From GWA1-40-21 sp038078215 (lineage in GTDB: Bacteria > Patescibacteriota > Minisyncoccia > Phycocordibacterales > GWA1-40-21), in assembly GCA_038078215.1 (NCBI GenBank), contig JBBUED010000038.1:1-23203 (forward strand): a DNA stretch of 23,203 nucleotides, read 5' to 3'. Positions 7,883 to 15,011 of this stretch are shown piece after piece (position 1 is the stretch's first letter; each line of letters starts with the position of its first letter). Both the position numbers and the translations under genes were made by a program. The notes beneath the pieces are model-generated. The model had not been told where the DNA came from. It saw nothing but the letters and a program-made list of their open reading frames with translations, and ran no database searches.

Positions 7883-8560
7883 ATGGAAGCATTAATTTAT
7901 AATCAAAAAGGAGATGAAACCGGCAAGATAAAATTGCCGGAAGCCGTTTTTGGACTACCCAAGAATGACGACCTTGTTCATCAGGTGGTCGTGTCAATGC
8001 AATCCAATATGAGAACGCCCGTCGCGCACACCAAAGGCAGAGGGGATGTAAGGGGGGGAGGCAAAAAACCTTGGCAGCAAAAAGGAACCGGCCGAGCAAG
8101 ACACGGTTCAATCCGTTCTCCTCTGTGGCGCGGCGGAGGCGTCACGCACGGACCGATTAAAGACAAGAATTACGAAAAGAAGATAAACAAAAAGATGAAA
8201 GCGAAAGCGCTTTACACTGTCCTTTCGCAGAAGATGCGCGATAATGAAATCTTGTTTGTGGATAATTTCACATTTGCGAAGCCCAAGACGCAGGAAGCGG
8301 TCGGCGCGATGAAATCGTTTTCTAGAATATCTGAATTTAAAAACATTCTTTCAAAGAAAAACAATGCCGCTTATCTCGCTTTAGGGAAAAGAGATTTGAA
8401 TACCAGCAAAAGTTTTGCCAACTTAAGCAATATCAAAGTGGACGATGTAAAAAATCTCAATCCTATGGATGTCGTGAATTATAAATATTTGATAATAGAA
8501 CAGCCGGAAGAATCGGTTAAGTTTATTCAAGGCAAGCTTGAGAAAAAAGATTCAAAATAA
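7883..8560 (+). CDS. rplD: 50S ribosomal protein L4 (uL4)
   Basis: L4 binds 23S rRNA near the exit tunnel through a long loop. At 225 aa it is near normal length. The conserved loop is clear: MRTPVAHTKGRGDVRGGGKK, WQQKGTGRARHGSIRSPLWRGGGVTHGP, and the C-terminal half ends with NPMDVVNYKYLIIEQPEE. In E. coli L4 also represses its own S10 operon by binding its leader; whether that holds here cannot be read from sequence. It follows L3 with a hairpin between. Confidence 0.96.
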   Translation: MEALIYNQKGDETGKIKLPEAVFGLPKNDDLVHQVVVSMQSNMRTPVAHTKGRGDVRGGGKKPWQQKGTGRARHGSIRSPLWRGGGVTHGPIKDKNYEKKINKKMKAKALYTVLSQKMRDNEILFVDNFTFAKPKTQEAVGAMKSFSRISEFKNILSKKNNAAYLALGKRDLNTSKSFANLSNIKVDDVKNLNPMDVVNYKYLIIEQPEESVKFIQGKLEKKDSK

Positions 8561-8585
8561 TTGAAGTTTCTATACAAAATAAAAT

Positions 8586-8975
8586 ATGTCTATTTTAGAA
8601 ACAAAAAAGAACATAAAAGTTAAAGAGGACAAGATAAAGTCCAAAGAGGTTGTTGTTGCTGAAAAATTAAATAAAGAGAACGCAATGTCAGTCGGTTTTT
8701 CAAGCAGTTCAACCATCTTGAAGCCAAGAATTACCGAGAAATCAGGCGATGCGTCTCAAAAATTGAACGCTTACACTTTTGAAGTCAAATCCTCCGCTTC
8801 CAAAAATGAAGTCGCTAAGGCGGTTAAGGAATTTTATAAAGTTATTCCGCTTAAGATAAATATCATCAATCTTCCTCGCAAAAGAATTTTCTCGCGCGGA
8901 AAGAAGGGCTGGAGCGGAGGAGTAAAGAAAGCGGTGGTTTACCTAAAAAAGGACGACAAGATAGAATTTATATAA
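8586..8975 (+). CDS. rplW: 50S ribosomal protein L23 (uL23)
   Basis: L23 lies at the exit of the polypeptide tunnel and is the dock for trigger factor and SRP. The core (about residues 44-129) is standard: LKPRITEKSGDASQKLNAYTFEV, KNEVAKAVKEFYKV, GWSGGVKKAVVYLKKDDKIEF. A lysine/glutamate-rich N-terminal extension of about 40 residues precedes it. An internal ATG (MSVGFSSSS) would give a normal-length protein of about 95 aa, so the true start is uncertain. It is 25 bp after L4 and 12 bp before L2, without hairpins. Confidence 0.93.
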   Translation: MSILETKKNIKVKEDKIKSKEVVVAEKLNKENAMSVGFSSSSTILKPRITEKSGDASQKLNAYTFEVKSSASKNEVAKAVKEFYKVIPLKINIINLPRKRIFSRGKKGWSGGVKKAVVYLKKDDKIEFI

Positions 8976-8987
8976 AAACCATAAATT

Positions 8988-9833
8988 ATGAAACACTATA
9001 GACCGACAACTAAATCAAGAAGGCATATGACGACTATTTCCTATAGGAAAATCATAACTGCCAAAAACCCGCACAAATCTTTAACCGGCGGCTTTAACCG
9101 TTCCGTGGGCAGAAACAGTTTCGGACGGCTTACCACTCGCCACAAGGGAGGCGGACACAAACGGCTCTATCGCGACATAGATTTTAAATACGAAAAATTC
9201 AACATTCCGGCGAAAGTCTTGACTGTTGAGTATGACCCGAACAGAACAGGCTTCATATCGCTCGTCTGCTACAAAGACGGAGAAAAAAGATACGCGCTTC
9301 TTCCGAAATCAGTGAAGGTCGGCGATGAATTTATTGTCTCGGAAAATGCTGAAGTGAAAATCGGCAACAGATTGCCGTTAAAGAAAATACCAGTCGGCAC
9401 TTTTGTCTACAATGTGGAATTAAAGCCGAATGGAGGAGCGCAATTGGGCAGGTCGGCTGGAAATTATGTTGAAGTAGTCGCTCAAGACGCCGGATACACG
9501 CATTTGAAAATGCCTTCAACGGAAGTGCGAAAAGTTCTAGACACCTGCTGGGCGTCAGTCGGAGAAGTTTCAAATGACGAGAATAGATTGGTTAATATCG
9601 GAAAAGCCGGCCGAAGCAGATGGCTTGGAATTAGACCGACGGTGAGAGGAACGGCTATGAACCCCGTTGACCACCCATACGGAGGAGGAGAAGGCAGGCA
9701 AGGAAGAGGCACAAGAAGAGCCAAAACTCGCTGGGGCAAGCCCGTCGGCAAAGGCCAGAAGTCCAGATACCCAAAGAAATATTCCAATTATCTTATCGTT
9801 TCAAGAAGGAAGGTGGGGAAGAAGAGGGAGTAG
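8988..9833 (+). CDS. rplB: 50S ribosomal protein L2
   Basis: L2 is needed for subunit joining and peptidyl transfer. The 281-aa protein has the expected parts: an N-terminal MKHYRPTTKSRRHMT, the OB-like and SH3-like core (RHKGGGHKRLYRDIDFK, KPNGGAQLGRSAGNYVEVVA), and the C-terminal active segment GTAMNPVDHPYGGGEGRQG, retaining the conserved His of NPVDHP. The stop codon TAG at 9831 is itself the first unit of a TAGGTGT-type hairpin. After this gene the usual next gene, rpsS, is displaced by a 3.3-kb insertion. Confidence 0.97.
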   Translation: MKHYRPTTKSRRHMTTISYRKIITAKNPHKSLTGGFNRSVGRNSFGRLTTRHKGGGHKRLYRDIDFKYEKFNIPAKVLTVEYDPNRTGFISLVCYKDGEKRYALLPKSVKVGDEFIVSENAEVKIGNRLPLKKIPVGTFVYNVELKPNGGAQLGRSAGNYVEVVAQDAGYTHLKMPSTEVRKVLDTCWASVGEVSNDENRLVNIGKAGRSRWLGIRPTVRGTAMNPVDHPYGGGEGRQGRGTRRAKTRWGKPVGKGQKSRYPKKYSNYLIVSRRKVGKKRE

Positions 9834-9977
9834 GTGTTAGGTTGTAGGTTTTAGGGAAGAAAACAGAATCCAATATATTAATTTCCAAATACCAATTTTC
9901 AATCAATTATCAATGAAATAATTTCCAATTGTTTGAAAATTTAGAAATTGAAAATTTTTAAACAACCTAGCACCTAT
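9831..9977. repeat. TAGGTTN-type modular hairpin after L2
   Basis: The left arm 9831-9860 has units TAGGTGT, TAGGTTG, TAGGTTT, then TAGGGAAGA. The outer 15 nt (9831-9845) pair with 9963-9977 (ACAACCTAGCACCTA) with one wobble. The long loop holds a second AT-rich inverted repeat (CAATTTTCAAT near 9893 against ATTGAAAATT near 9947). This is the same architecture as the TAGCTTN hairpins with G in place of C. No gene is seen from 9834 to 10025. Confidence 0.7.
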
Positions 9978-10025
9978 AACCTAAAGCTCTCGGTAAAATT
10001 TGACAGATTATTTTTCTATTTCCAA

Positions 10026-10319
10026 TCATTGATCAGTGCGAAACTTCATCTTGCCGACTTCTTCTAAAATACTTAGTGTCGCTTCAACGGAAGAGTTTTC
10101 TGTGTTTTTCAATACAACCTTTCCATTATACTTATTAACCAATGGCGTTAAAAATTCATCTCCCCACGAAGGTGCAAGTGTTATAACGCCCTCAAAATCA
10201 ACCTCTATGTCTTCATTACTTGAAATCCCTTGCAGAAAAGGTCCGAATGCGGCAAAAGCCTCCTTTCCCGCTTGTCGGGAAGTAAGAGTGGTTCCGAATT
10301 TTTTTAGAAAAATTTTCAT
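10026..10319 (-). CDS. STAS-like protein (DUF4325-type)
   Basis: This 97-aa protein resembles the STAS-like DUF4325 family: a VDFEGVITLAPSWGDEFL segment (residues 40-57) where strand, loop and helix match the site of phosphoserine in SpoIIAA-type anti-anti-sigma factors; Ser51 is the candidate phospho-acceptor. The C-terminal half (VVLKNTENSSVEATLSILEE) fits the last strand and helix of the fold. It is the second gene of a minus-strand pair, 56 bp after a MerR-HTH/HATPase fusion, which is the expected kinase partner in a SpoIIAA/SpoIIAB-like arrangement. Function is inferred from family and context. The start ATG 10319 has no Shine-Dalgarno. No terminator is obvious downstream. Confidence 0.75.
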   Translation of the reverse strand: MKIFLKKFGTTLTSRQAGKEAFAAFGPFLQGISSNEDIEVDFEGVITLAPSWGDEFLTPLVNKYNGKVVLKNTENSSVEATLSILEEVGKMKFRTDQ

Positions 10320-10375
10320 ATTTAATTTTGCGAAATTATGTCGCGTACAGTCGATTGAAACGCGACGCTTTTAAT

Positions 10376-11104
10376 TTAAAAAGTAAGCGAGGCGAGACAG
10401 CCTCTAAAATACTTTTGCGCTTGATTTATTCGCAGATCTTCCGAGTCGCCTTTCTTTAATTCCAATTGAGCGTTTCCCGACTGGAAAAAAAGCCCCGATA
10501 AGCTTTTGGCCACGACTCGTCTGACAAATTTTAAGCCGTTCCCTCTTTCTTCCGGCGCTCTTCCGGAAACAATTTCAGTAAAAGCGACTTTTAACGCTTG
10601 ACGGTCGTCTATGAGCTCCGGTCTGACCCGTTTCAGCGTTTGTAAAATTCCTTGACCGCGATCAGCGAGCACAACCTGCCTTTTATTTATGTCATAACCG
10701 AAAAATATTCCCGGGACATCCGGCCAATTTCCCAAATTATGACTGAAAGAATTATCTCCGATTTCACCGGCAACGGCAACCACAAGCGGAAAATTCTTTT
10801 TGACTTCTTCATCATCAACCGCGCCAAGCTGATCCTGCATTTTTGAAAGGCGGGCTTGAAATATCGAGCTGTCTTTGCAGTAAAAATAAGCAGGGATTTC
10901 TTCTCCGGAGAAGATCCAATCCGTCGCCAATTTTAATAAATCGTTCAAATAAATTTCCACAGCTTTCTTGGAATAATACCGATACCCCGCGGGAGCGTTT
11001 CTCATTGACGAAAAACGCCCGCTTTCGTCCCAGCGTCTCAAGGTGTCAACGGAAACACCTAAAGCCGTGGCGGCATCGCCTATTTTCATTAAATCAGGGT
11101 CCAT
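10376..11104 (-). CDS. MerR-type HTH fused to a SpoIIAB-like HATPase domain
   Basis: The 242-aa protein has two recognisable parts. Residues 5-55 are a MerR-type winged helix-turn-helix (IGDAATALGVSVDTLRRWDESGR, wing APAGYRYYSKKAVEIY). Residues about 100-205 are a GHKL ATPase: N-box GEIGDNSFSHN (E114, N118), G1 box ADRGQGI (D148, G150, G152), G2 box RGNGLKFV (187-194). There is no phospho-acceptor His domain, so it is more like an anti-sigma kinase (SpoIIAB, RsbW) than a sensor kinase. I infer a DNA-binding regulator whose ATPase acts on the adjacent STAS protein. ATG 11104 is 18 nt from the predicted start site; an internal ATG at 11089 is possible. Four phased repeats upstream are the likely operator. 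Confidence 0.8.
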   Translation of the reverse strand: MDPDLMKIGDAATALGVSVDTLRRWDESGRFSSMRNAPAGYRYYSKKAVEIYLNDLLKLATDWIFSGEEIPAYFYCKDSSIFQARLSKMQDQLGAVDDEEVKKNFPLVVAVAGEIGDNSFSHNLGNWPDVPGIFFGYDINKRQVVLADRGQGILQTLKRVRPELIDDRQALKVAFTEIVSGRAPEERGNGLKFVRRVVAKSLSGLFFQSGNAQLELKKGDSEDLRINQAQKYFRGCLASLTF

Positions 11105-11128
11105 ATAATTAAATACATTTACAAAAAA

Positions 11129-11157
11129 AGTATAGCATAAGACAATAACCTATGCAA
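11129..11157 (-). promoter_or_regulatory. Promoter of the MerR-ATPase/STAS pair
   Basis: On the minus strand: TTGCAT (rc of 11152-11157), exactly 17 bp, then TATACT (rc of 11129-11134) with an extended -10 TGC in front. The -35 lies inside the first of four CTATGCA repeats, so binding there should affect initiation. Confidence 0.7.
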
Positions 11158-11219
11158 GAAAACTGACAATCTATGCATAATTTAAACAATCTATGCATTT
11201 TGAGCGACAATCTATGTGA
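11141..11219. promoter_or_regulatory. Four phased direct repeats, likely operator
   Basis: CTATGCA-type cores start at 11150, 11171, 11191 and 11212 (spacing 21, 20, 21 bp). Three carry the fuller form RACAATCTATGCAT (11165-11178, 11185-11198) or GACAATCTATGTGA (11206-11219); the first reads GACAATAACCTATGCA. A two-turn spacing puts all on one face of DNA. They lie directly upstream of, and overlap, the -35 of the MerR-ATPase gene. Confidence 0.7.
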
Positions 11220-11293
11220 ATTTCGTCTTTTCGTTTTCAAGTCAGGTTTCAAGAAAAATTTCATATTCGGATTTTTTGCTTATAGCCGAAAAC

Positions 11294-11336
11294 CAAAACC
11301 GACATCGCATGTCGGTTTTGCGCATGTCGGTTTTGG
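11294..11336. repeat. Hairpin with two alternative right arms
   Basis: CAAAACCGACAT (11294-11305) can pair with ATGTCGGTTTTG at 11309-11320 (loop CGC) or with the second copy at 11324-11335. The first gives an 11-12-bp stem flanked by A-rich and T-rich ends, so it could terminate transcription from either side between the two divergent cargo genes. Confidence 0.6.
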
Positions 11337-11384
11337 CTGATTGAGAACATAATTCCCGCGTGGCTATTTCCGTCTTGTGCTTTT

Positions 11385-11409
11385 CCGCGAAAAAATTTGC
11401 GGTATTTTT
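11385..11409 (+). terminator. Weak terminator-like hairpin
   Basis: CCGCGAA/TTTGCGG (11385-11391, 11396-11402) with a 4-nt loop, followed by TATTTTT. This is a short stem. The remaining gap to 11571 also holds a TATAAT (11430-11435) without a clear -35, and a tandem pair of TGACCCCATTT (11501-11511 and 11516-11526, 15 bp apart) of unknown meaning. Confidence 0.4.
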
Positions 11410-11571
11410 ATAGAAATGTATGATGTTTGTATAATTTATAGGAATAAATAGGATACGGCGGAGTCTTTTTGTTTATTTCGGTCTATAAAATAAAGGCTCC
11501 TGACCCCATTTATTTTGACCCCATTTCCCATTCAACCATTTCCTAAAAAACACTAAATAATTAACAAAAAA

Positions 11572-12609
11572 ATGAATAAAAAAACTTTTTTTCTTATCTT
11601 TTCGCCAATAGGTTTACTTGTTTCGTTTATTGTTTTAGGGCTTATTTTCCCTGATTTATTTGTTTCTTTAAAAAGTGTTGATAATTTTTTTTACTACGGA
11701 AACAAGATTAATTTTTTATCTTTTTCAACTTTTGATCCAACTATTGTTTTATTTGTTTTATTGTTTGCCGTATTTACGGCATTTTTTTACATGCTTTTAG
11801 TTTTTAAACCCAAAATCGGTATCATTTTGGGTTTCTTGCCTTGGGTGTTTTCTTTGTTTTTGACATTAATCTTGGGGGCTTTTGAATTGATATCATTTTC
11901 ATCAATCTATTTTGGTTTTTCTATCGGGATAATCTTATTTCTGTCAAAAATATACAACAGCTCAAATTATTATTACAAAAAAATAATTATCACAATATCA
12001 TTTTGCGCATTAGGGCTATTGGCGATTTTTGTTCTCGCTACGTCTCCATTGATTTTATCTAAAATTGCTAAAATTATGAATAATTCAACACTATGTGAAA
12101 TTAGCGCTACGAAACAAAATACCAGTCTTTGTTATGATGCGCTTGGAATAGAGACAAAAAATCCCTCTTTGTGCAGGGTTGATTACGGCACAGATATTTC
12201 TGGCAGAGGCGGTCAATGTTTCGTTGTCGCGACAGCTCTTGCTTTTGAAAATATTGAGGACCTTAAAAAGGACCATATGAAAAGTCTTTATAATAAACAT
12301 CTTGTCGCAAGAGGTAAAGCTGGTAAAAGATATACAGCATATGTGCCTCGCAACAAGGAAGAGTTTTTTCTTTATAGGGACAAGTTTTATGTTGATGGGG
12401 TGAATAACGCGGGAAACATTATTGTTGGAGATGATGAGAGAGATGATTTTATTTATTGTTACGACGCAACGTTAGGTATTCCAGACGATGTTATTAAATG
12501 CATGAGGTCAATAAAAGTATTTGATCGCACATATCATTTTGACATAGCCGTTGAGTTGCCCATATTAAATGCCAAAATAGAAATATTTAACAAACATCAT
12601 TATAAATAA
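11572..12609 (+). CDS. Membrane protein with Cys-rich C-terminal domain, unknown function
   Basis: I do not recognise a family. The 345-aa protein has about five hydrophobic segments in its first half (near residues 5-28, 56-78, 83-105, 108-126, 137-165). A soluble part from about 170 to the end has cysteines in an LCE...SLCYDA...SLC pattern (C175, C187, C201) and further ones in GQCFVV, YCYDA and KCMRS, suggesting an extracytoplasmic, disulfide-bonded domain. Its base and codon use is strikingly T/A-rich compared with the ribosomal genes on either side, in line with recent transfer. It lies in the L2-S19 island, head-to-tail against a transposase remnant whose 3' end is 12 bp away. It has no Shine-Dalgarno; its promoter is uncertain. 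Confidence 0.7.
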   Translation: MNKKTFFLIFSPIGLLVSFIVLGLIFPDLFVSLKSVDNFFYYGNKINFLSFSTFDPTIVLFVLLFAVFTAFFYMLLVFKPKIGIILGFLPWVFSLFLTLILGAFELISFSSIYFGFSIGIILFLSKIYNSSNYYYKKIIITISFCALGLLAIFVLATSPLILSKIAKIMNNSTLCEISATKQNTSLCYDALGIETKNPSLCRVDYGTDISGRGGQCFVVATALAFENIEDLKKDHMKSLYNKHLVARGKAGKRYTAYVPRNKEEFFLYRDKFYVDGVNNAGNIIVGDDERDDFIYCYDATLGIPDDVIKCMRSIKVFDRTYHFDIAVELPILNAKIEIFNKHHYK

Positions 12610-12620
12610 TTTTTTTCTTC

Positions 12621-12878
12621 TCAAGAAAGACGGAGTAACATCCTAAGAATTAAATAGGTTGGGTACTTTTTAATCAACTTCTTTGCATGGCCTCGAGACA
12701 GTCCGGTCATTTGTCTGGCATATGAGATGACGATGCTTCGTTCTTTTTTCTTTTTTAAAGAAAAGTATCGAAATATCATCAAAACATTTTCAATCCACTT
12801 GTACATTTCTTCTTTTGTCGAAGAGCTCATAAATTGGACACTATTGGTGAGCCTAACAAGCTCGCGGAGTTGTGCCAC
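12621..12878 (-). pseudogene. Remnant of an integrase-type transposase (N-terminal part)
   Basis: The 85-residue frame (from a GTG) carries QLRELVRLTNSVQFM, EEMYKWIENVLMIFRYFSL and SYARQMTGLSRGHAKKLIKKY. I recognise this as the N-terminal helical/HTH part of rve-type transposases common in Parcubacteria. The DDE catalytic domain is absent: the frame stops 12 bp from the neighbouring gene. Upstream, in another frame, a short ATG-led stretch runs to the GTG, so an N-terminal frameshift is likely. It is evidence that the L2-S19 insertion came with a mobile element. Recognition is from memory of the family, so moderate confidence. Confidence 0.55.
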
Positions 12879-12888
12879 ACAACACGAT

Positions 12889-12945
12889 GTTGGAATCGTT
12901 CATTTTGATGTTCATAACACTCATCAAAGTGCCACCAATTCCAAC
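12889..12945. repeat. Imperfect hairpin beside the transposase remnant
   Basis: GTTGGAAT (12889-12896) pairs with ATTCCAAC (12938-12945), and TTTGATG (12904-12910) with CATCAAA (12922-12928). It may be part of a decayed insertion-sequence end. Nothing else is seen in 12946-13030. Confidence 0.4.
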
Positions 12946-13031
12946 CGTATCCAATGGACCTCATTTGGGGCTCATTTGCGTTAGAATCATGAACGATTTG
13001 GGTATCATTTTGTATGGTGTAAGACTAAAAT

Positions 13032-13059
13032 TTGACTTTACTTTGCATTTTGATAGTAT
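13032..13059 (+). promoter_or_regulatory. Predicted promoter before S19
   Basis: TTGACT (13032-13037), 16-bp spacer, TAGTAT (13054-13059). It lies at the right edge of the first cargo island and would drive rpsS onward, replacing read-through lost to the insertion. Confidence 0.6.
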
Positions 13060-13067
13060 ATTGAAAC

Positions 13068-13088
13068 AAGCTTGCTCAAAGCTTTTTT
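13068..13088 (+). terminator. Hairpin with T-run in the S19 leader
   Basis: AAGCTT (13068-13073) pairs with the second AAGCTT (13079-13084) over a 5-nt loop and is followed by four more T. It starts at or just after the predicted transcription start, so it may be a 5' stem-loop rather than a working terminator. Confidence 0.45.
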
Positions 13089-13118
13089 AATTGTTCGGTT
13101 ACTAAAATTTTATAAAAA

Positions 13119-13460
13119 ATGGCGCGATCGCTTAAAAAAGGTCCGTATGTTGACGAAAAACTTCTAAAGAAAATAGAAGGCAAAAGACCTATTGAAACAG
13201 GTCTTATCAAAACATGGGCGAGAAGAAGCCAGATAGCGCCGGAAATGATAGGGTTTACTTTTGGGGTGCACAACGGCAGACAGCATCTTGAAGTGCTTGT
13301 TACCGAAGAAATGGTCGGACACAGGCTCGGCGAGTTTTCTCACACCAAGAAATTCTTGAGACACGGAGGAAAGATGCAGAAAGAGCTTGACCAAAAGAAG
13401 AAAGAGGCGGAAATAACCGCGGCAAAATCGGCAAAAACCGCCGTTGAGACTAAAAAATAA
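13119..13460 (+). CDS. rpsS: 30S ribosomal protein S19
   Basis: S19 is a head protein of the 30S subunit that forms a complex with S13 near the A site. The core is standard: MARSLKKGPYVDEKLLKKIE, IKTWARRSQIAPEMIGFTFGVHNGRQH, GHRLGEFSHTKKFLRHGG. After the usual end near residue 88 there is a basic/alanine-rich tail of about 25 residues, giving 113 aa. This gene normally follows rplB directly; here 3.3 kb intervene, with a promoter 60 bp upstream. It is followed by L22 after three bases, without a hairpin. Confidence 0.97.
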   Translation: MARSLKKGPYVDEKLLKKIEGKRPIETGLIKTWARRSQIAPEMIGFTFGVHNGRQHLEVLVTEEMVGHRLGEFSHTKKFLRHGGKMQKELDQKKKEAEITAAKSAKTAVETKK

Positions 13461-13463
13461 TTT

Positions 13464-13871
13464 ATGATAACCGCCAAACTTAACAATTACAGGCAGTCGC
13501 CAAGAAAAGTCAGGCTCATCGCCAATCTGGTCAAAGGCAAAAAGGTTGACGAAGCTCTGGACATTTTGGGCTTCGCCGGAAAGAGAGCGTCGCTTCCTCT
13601 CAAGACATTGATTGAGTCGGCAATTTCAAACGCCAAAAATAATTTTAATTTGGACAAAGAGTCGCTTTTCGTCAAAGAATTTCGAGTGGACGGCGGGGCA
13701 ATATTATACAGGAGAATGCCCCGCGCTCGCGGAACAGCTTACCCGATAAGGAAGAGGACGAGCCATGTCAGTGTTGAGCTTGAGTCTAGAGAAGTTAAAG
13801 ATGTTAAGTCATCAAAATTAAAAAAGACCAAAAGTTCCGGAGATAAGGAGAAAGCCGGCAGTATTAAATAA
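13464..13871 (+). CDS. rplV: 50S ribosomal protein L22
   Basis: L22 lines the polypeptide exit tunnel with its beta-hairpin. The core is clear: NNYRQSPRKVRLIANLVKGKKVDEALDIL at the start and the hairpin region with YRRMPRARGTAYPIRKRTSHVSVELE. A Lys/Ser-rich tail of about 22 residues follows, for 135 aa in all against about 110 usually. The ATG is three bases after the S19 stop and the gene is five bases from S3, consistent with tight cotranscription. Confidence 0.96.
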   Translation: MITAKLNNYRQSPRKVRLIANLVKGKKVDEALDILGFAGKRASLPLKTLIESAISNAKNNFNLDKESLFVKEFRVDGGAILYRRMPRARGTAYPIRKRTSHVSVELESREVKDVKSSKLKKTKSSGDKEKAGSIK

Positions 13872-13876
13872 TTATT

Positions 13877-14548
13877 ATGACCCATATAGTCCACCCATAT
13901 TCTCATAGATTAGGAATTATAAGAGATTGGAAATCTCGCTGGTTTTCCGTTGATAAGAAATACAGGGAATTTTTGAAAGGCGACATAATGCTCCGCGAAT
14001 ATTTGGAGAAAAAGATGAGAGGATTTTATGTCGGGTCAATAGAAATTGAGAGAAACGAGAAATCGTTCCGTCTTATCATAAAAACCGCGAGGCCGGGAAT
14101 GATAATAGGCAGAAGCGGCGAAGGCGCGGAGAAATTGCGAAACGACATATTGAAATTTATGAATAAACGCAAATTGCCTCTCGGCAAAGATTTCAAAATG
14201 GATATTGAGGAAATAAGACAGCCGGAATCAAACGCCGCCGTGGTCGCCGATATGGTTGCCGAGGGCCTTGAAAAGAGAATGCCTTTCAGGAGAGTTATGA
14301 AGCAGACTATTGATAAAGTTATGGCGAATCGCGATGTCAAAGGGGTGAAAATTTTCATGGGAGGAAGACTTGGCGGAGCGGAAATGGCCAGAAGTGAAGA
14401 ATTGAAAAAAGGCCGAATTCCCCTTCAGACTTTGAGAGCGGATGTTGATTTTGCCAGAGAAAAAGCCCATATGACCTATGGAGATATCGGCATAAAAGTC
14501 TGGATATACAAAGGCGATATTTTTGCCGATAAAGGCCAGAAGAAATAA
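13877..14548 (+). CDS. rpsC: 30S ribosomal protein S3
   Basis: S3 lies at the mRNA entry tunnel and contributes to helicase activity. The 223-aa protein has the N-terminal HPYSHRLGIIRDWKSRWF, a KH type II domain (about 40-110) with the GxxG loop IIGRSGEGAEKL, and the C-terminal domain with FRRVMKQTIDKVMA, GVKIFMGGRLGGAEMAR and THG-like MTYGDIGIKVWIYKGD. Length is normal. The overlapping antisense frame is a shadow. It is followed by L16 after 17 bases. Confidence 0.97.
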   Translation: MTHIVHPYSHRLGIIRDWKSRWFSVDKKYREFLKGDIMLREYLEKKMRGFYVGSIEIERNEKSFRLIIKTARPGMIIGRSGEGAEKLRNDILKFMNKRKLPLGKDFKMDIEEIRQPESNAAVVADMVAEGLEKRMPFRRVMKQTIDKVMANRDVKGVKIFMGGRLGGAEMARSEELKKGRIPLQTLRADVDFAREKAHMTYGDIGIKVWIYKGDIFADKGQKK

Positions 14549-14565
14549 TTTTATAAAATACTGAA

Positions 14566-14985
14566 ATGTTATTCCCCAAAAAAGTAAAATACAGAAAATC
14601 TCATACCAGAAGAGAACATCCCGATAAAATCGGCAATGAGACGCGCGGCACTTATGTGGCTTTCGGTTCATTCGGGCTCAAGGCGGTTTCCGCCGGCCGA
14701 ATCAGAGCCAACACCATTGAGGCCGCCAGAAAAGCCGCGTCCCGTTCGGTAAGCAAAACCGGCAAATTGTGGACGCGCATTTTTCCCGACAAGCCGTACA
14801 CTCAAAAGCCAGCTGAAGTGAAGATGGGCAAGGGCAAAGGCGACTTGCAAGGTTACGAGGCTGTCGTAAGGCCGGGAAGAATAATATTTGAAATTGACGG
14901 AGTTGATGAAGCCGTTGCGAGAGAGGCCTTGAGAAAAGCCGGAACGAAGCTCCCAGTGAAAACGAGGGTTGTCGGCAGAATGTGA
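14566..14985 (+). CDS. rplP: 50S ribosomal protein L16
   Basis: L16 helps position the acceptor arm of A-site tRNA. The 139-aa protein shows the family start MLFPKKVKYRKSHTR, then GTYVAFGSFGLKAVSAGRI, EAARKAASRSV and a C-terminal EALRKAGTKLPVKTRVV. It ends with TGA. Length and order (S3-L16-L29) are canonical. A 73-bp gap with a promoter candidate follows. Confidence 0.97.
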   Translation: MLFPKKVKYRKSHTRREHPDKIGNETRGTYVAFGSFGLKAVSAGRIRANTIEAARKAASRSVSKTGKLWTRIFPDKPYTQKPAEVKMGKGKGDLQGYEAVVRPGRIIFEIDGVDEAVAREALRKAGTKLPVKTRVVGRM

Positions 14986-15011
14986 TTGTTTTTAATAAAA
15001 AATTAATCGCA

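Noticed and set aside
11141..11219. Iteron-type replication origin
   Set aside because: Four phased repeats look iteron-like, but there is no rep gene, DnaA box cluster or AT-rich unwinding region that I can identify; an operator for the adjacent regulator is simpler.
12872..13090. 72- and 85-residue plus-strand frames between the transposase relic and S19
   Set aside because: They overlap the relic antisense and the S19 promoter, have no family features, and are probably chance.
14228..14671. 147-residue open frame on the minus strand across S3/L16
   Set aside because: It is a shadow of two well-identified ribosomal genes in another frame, with no family resemblance.
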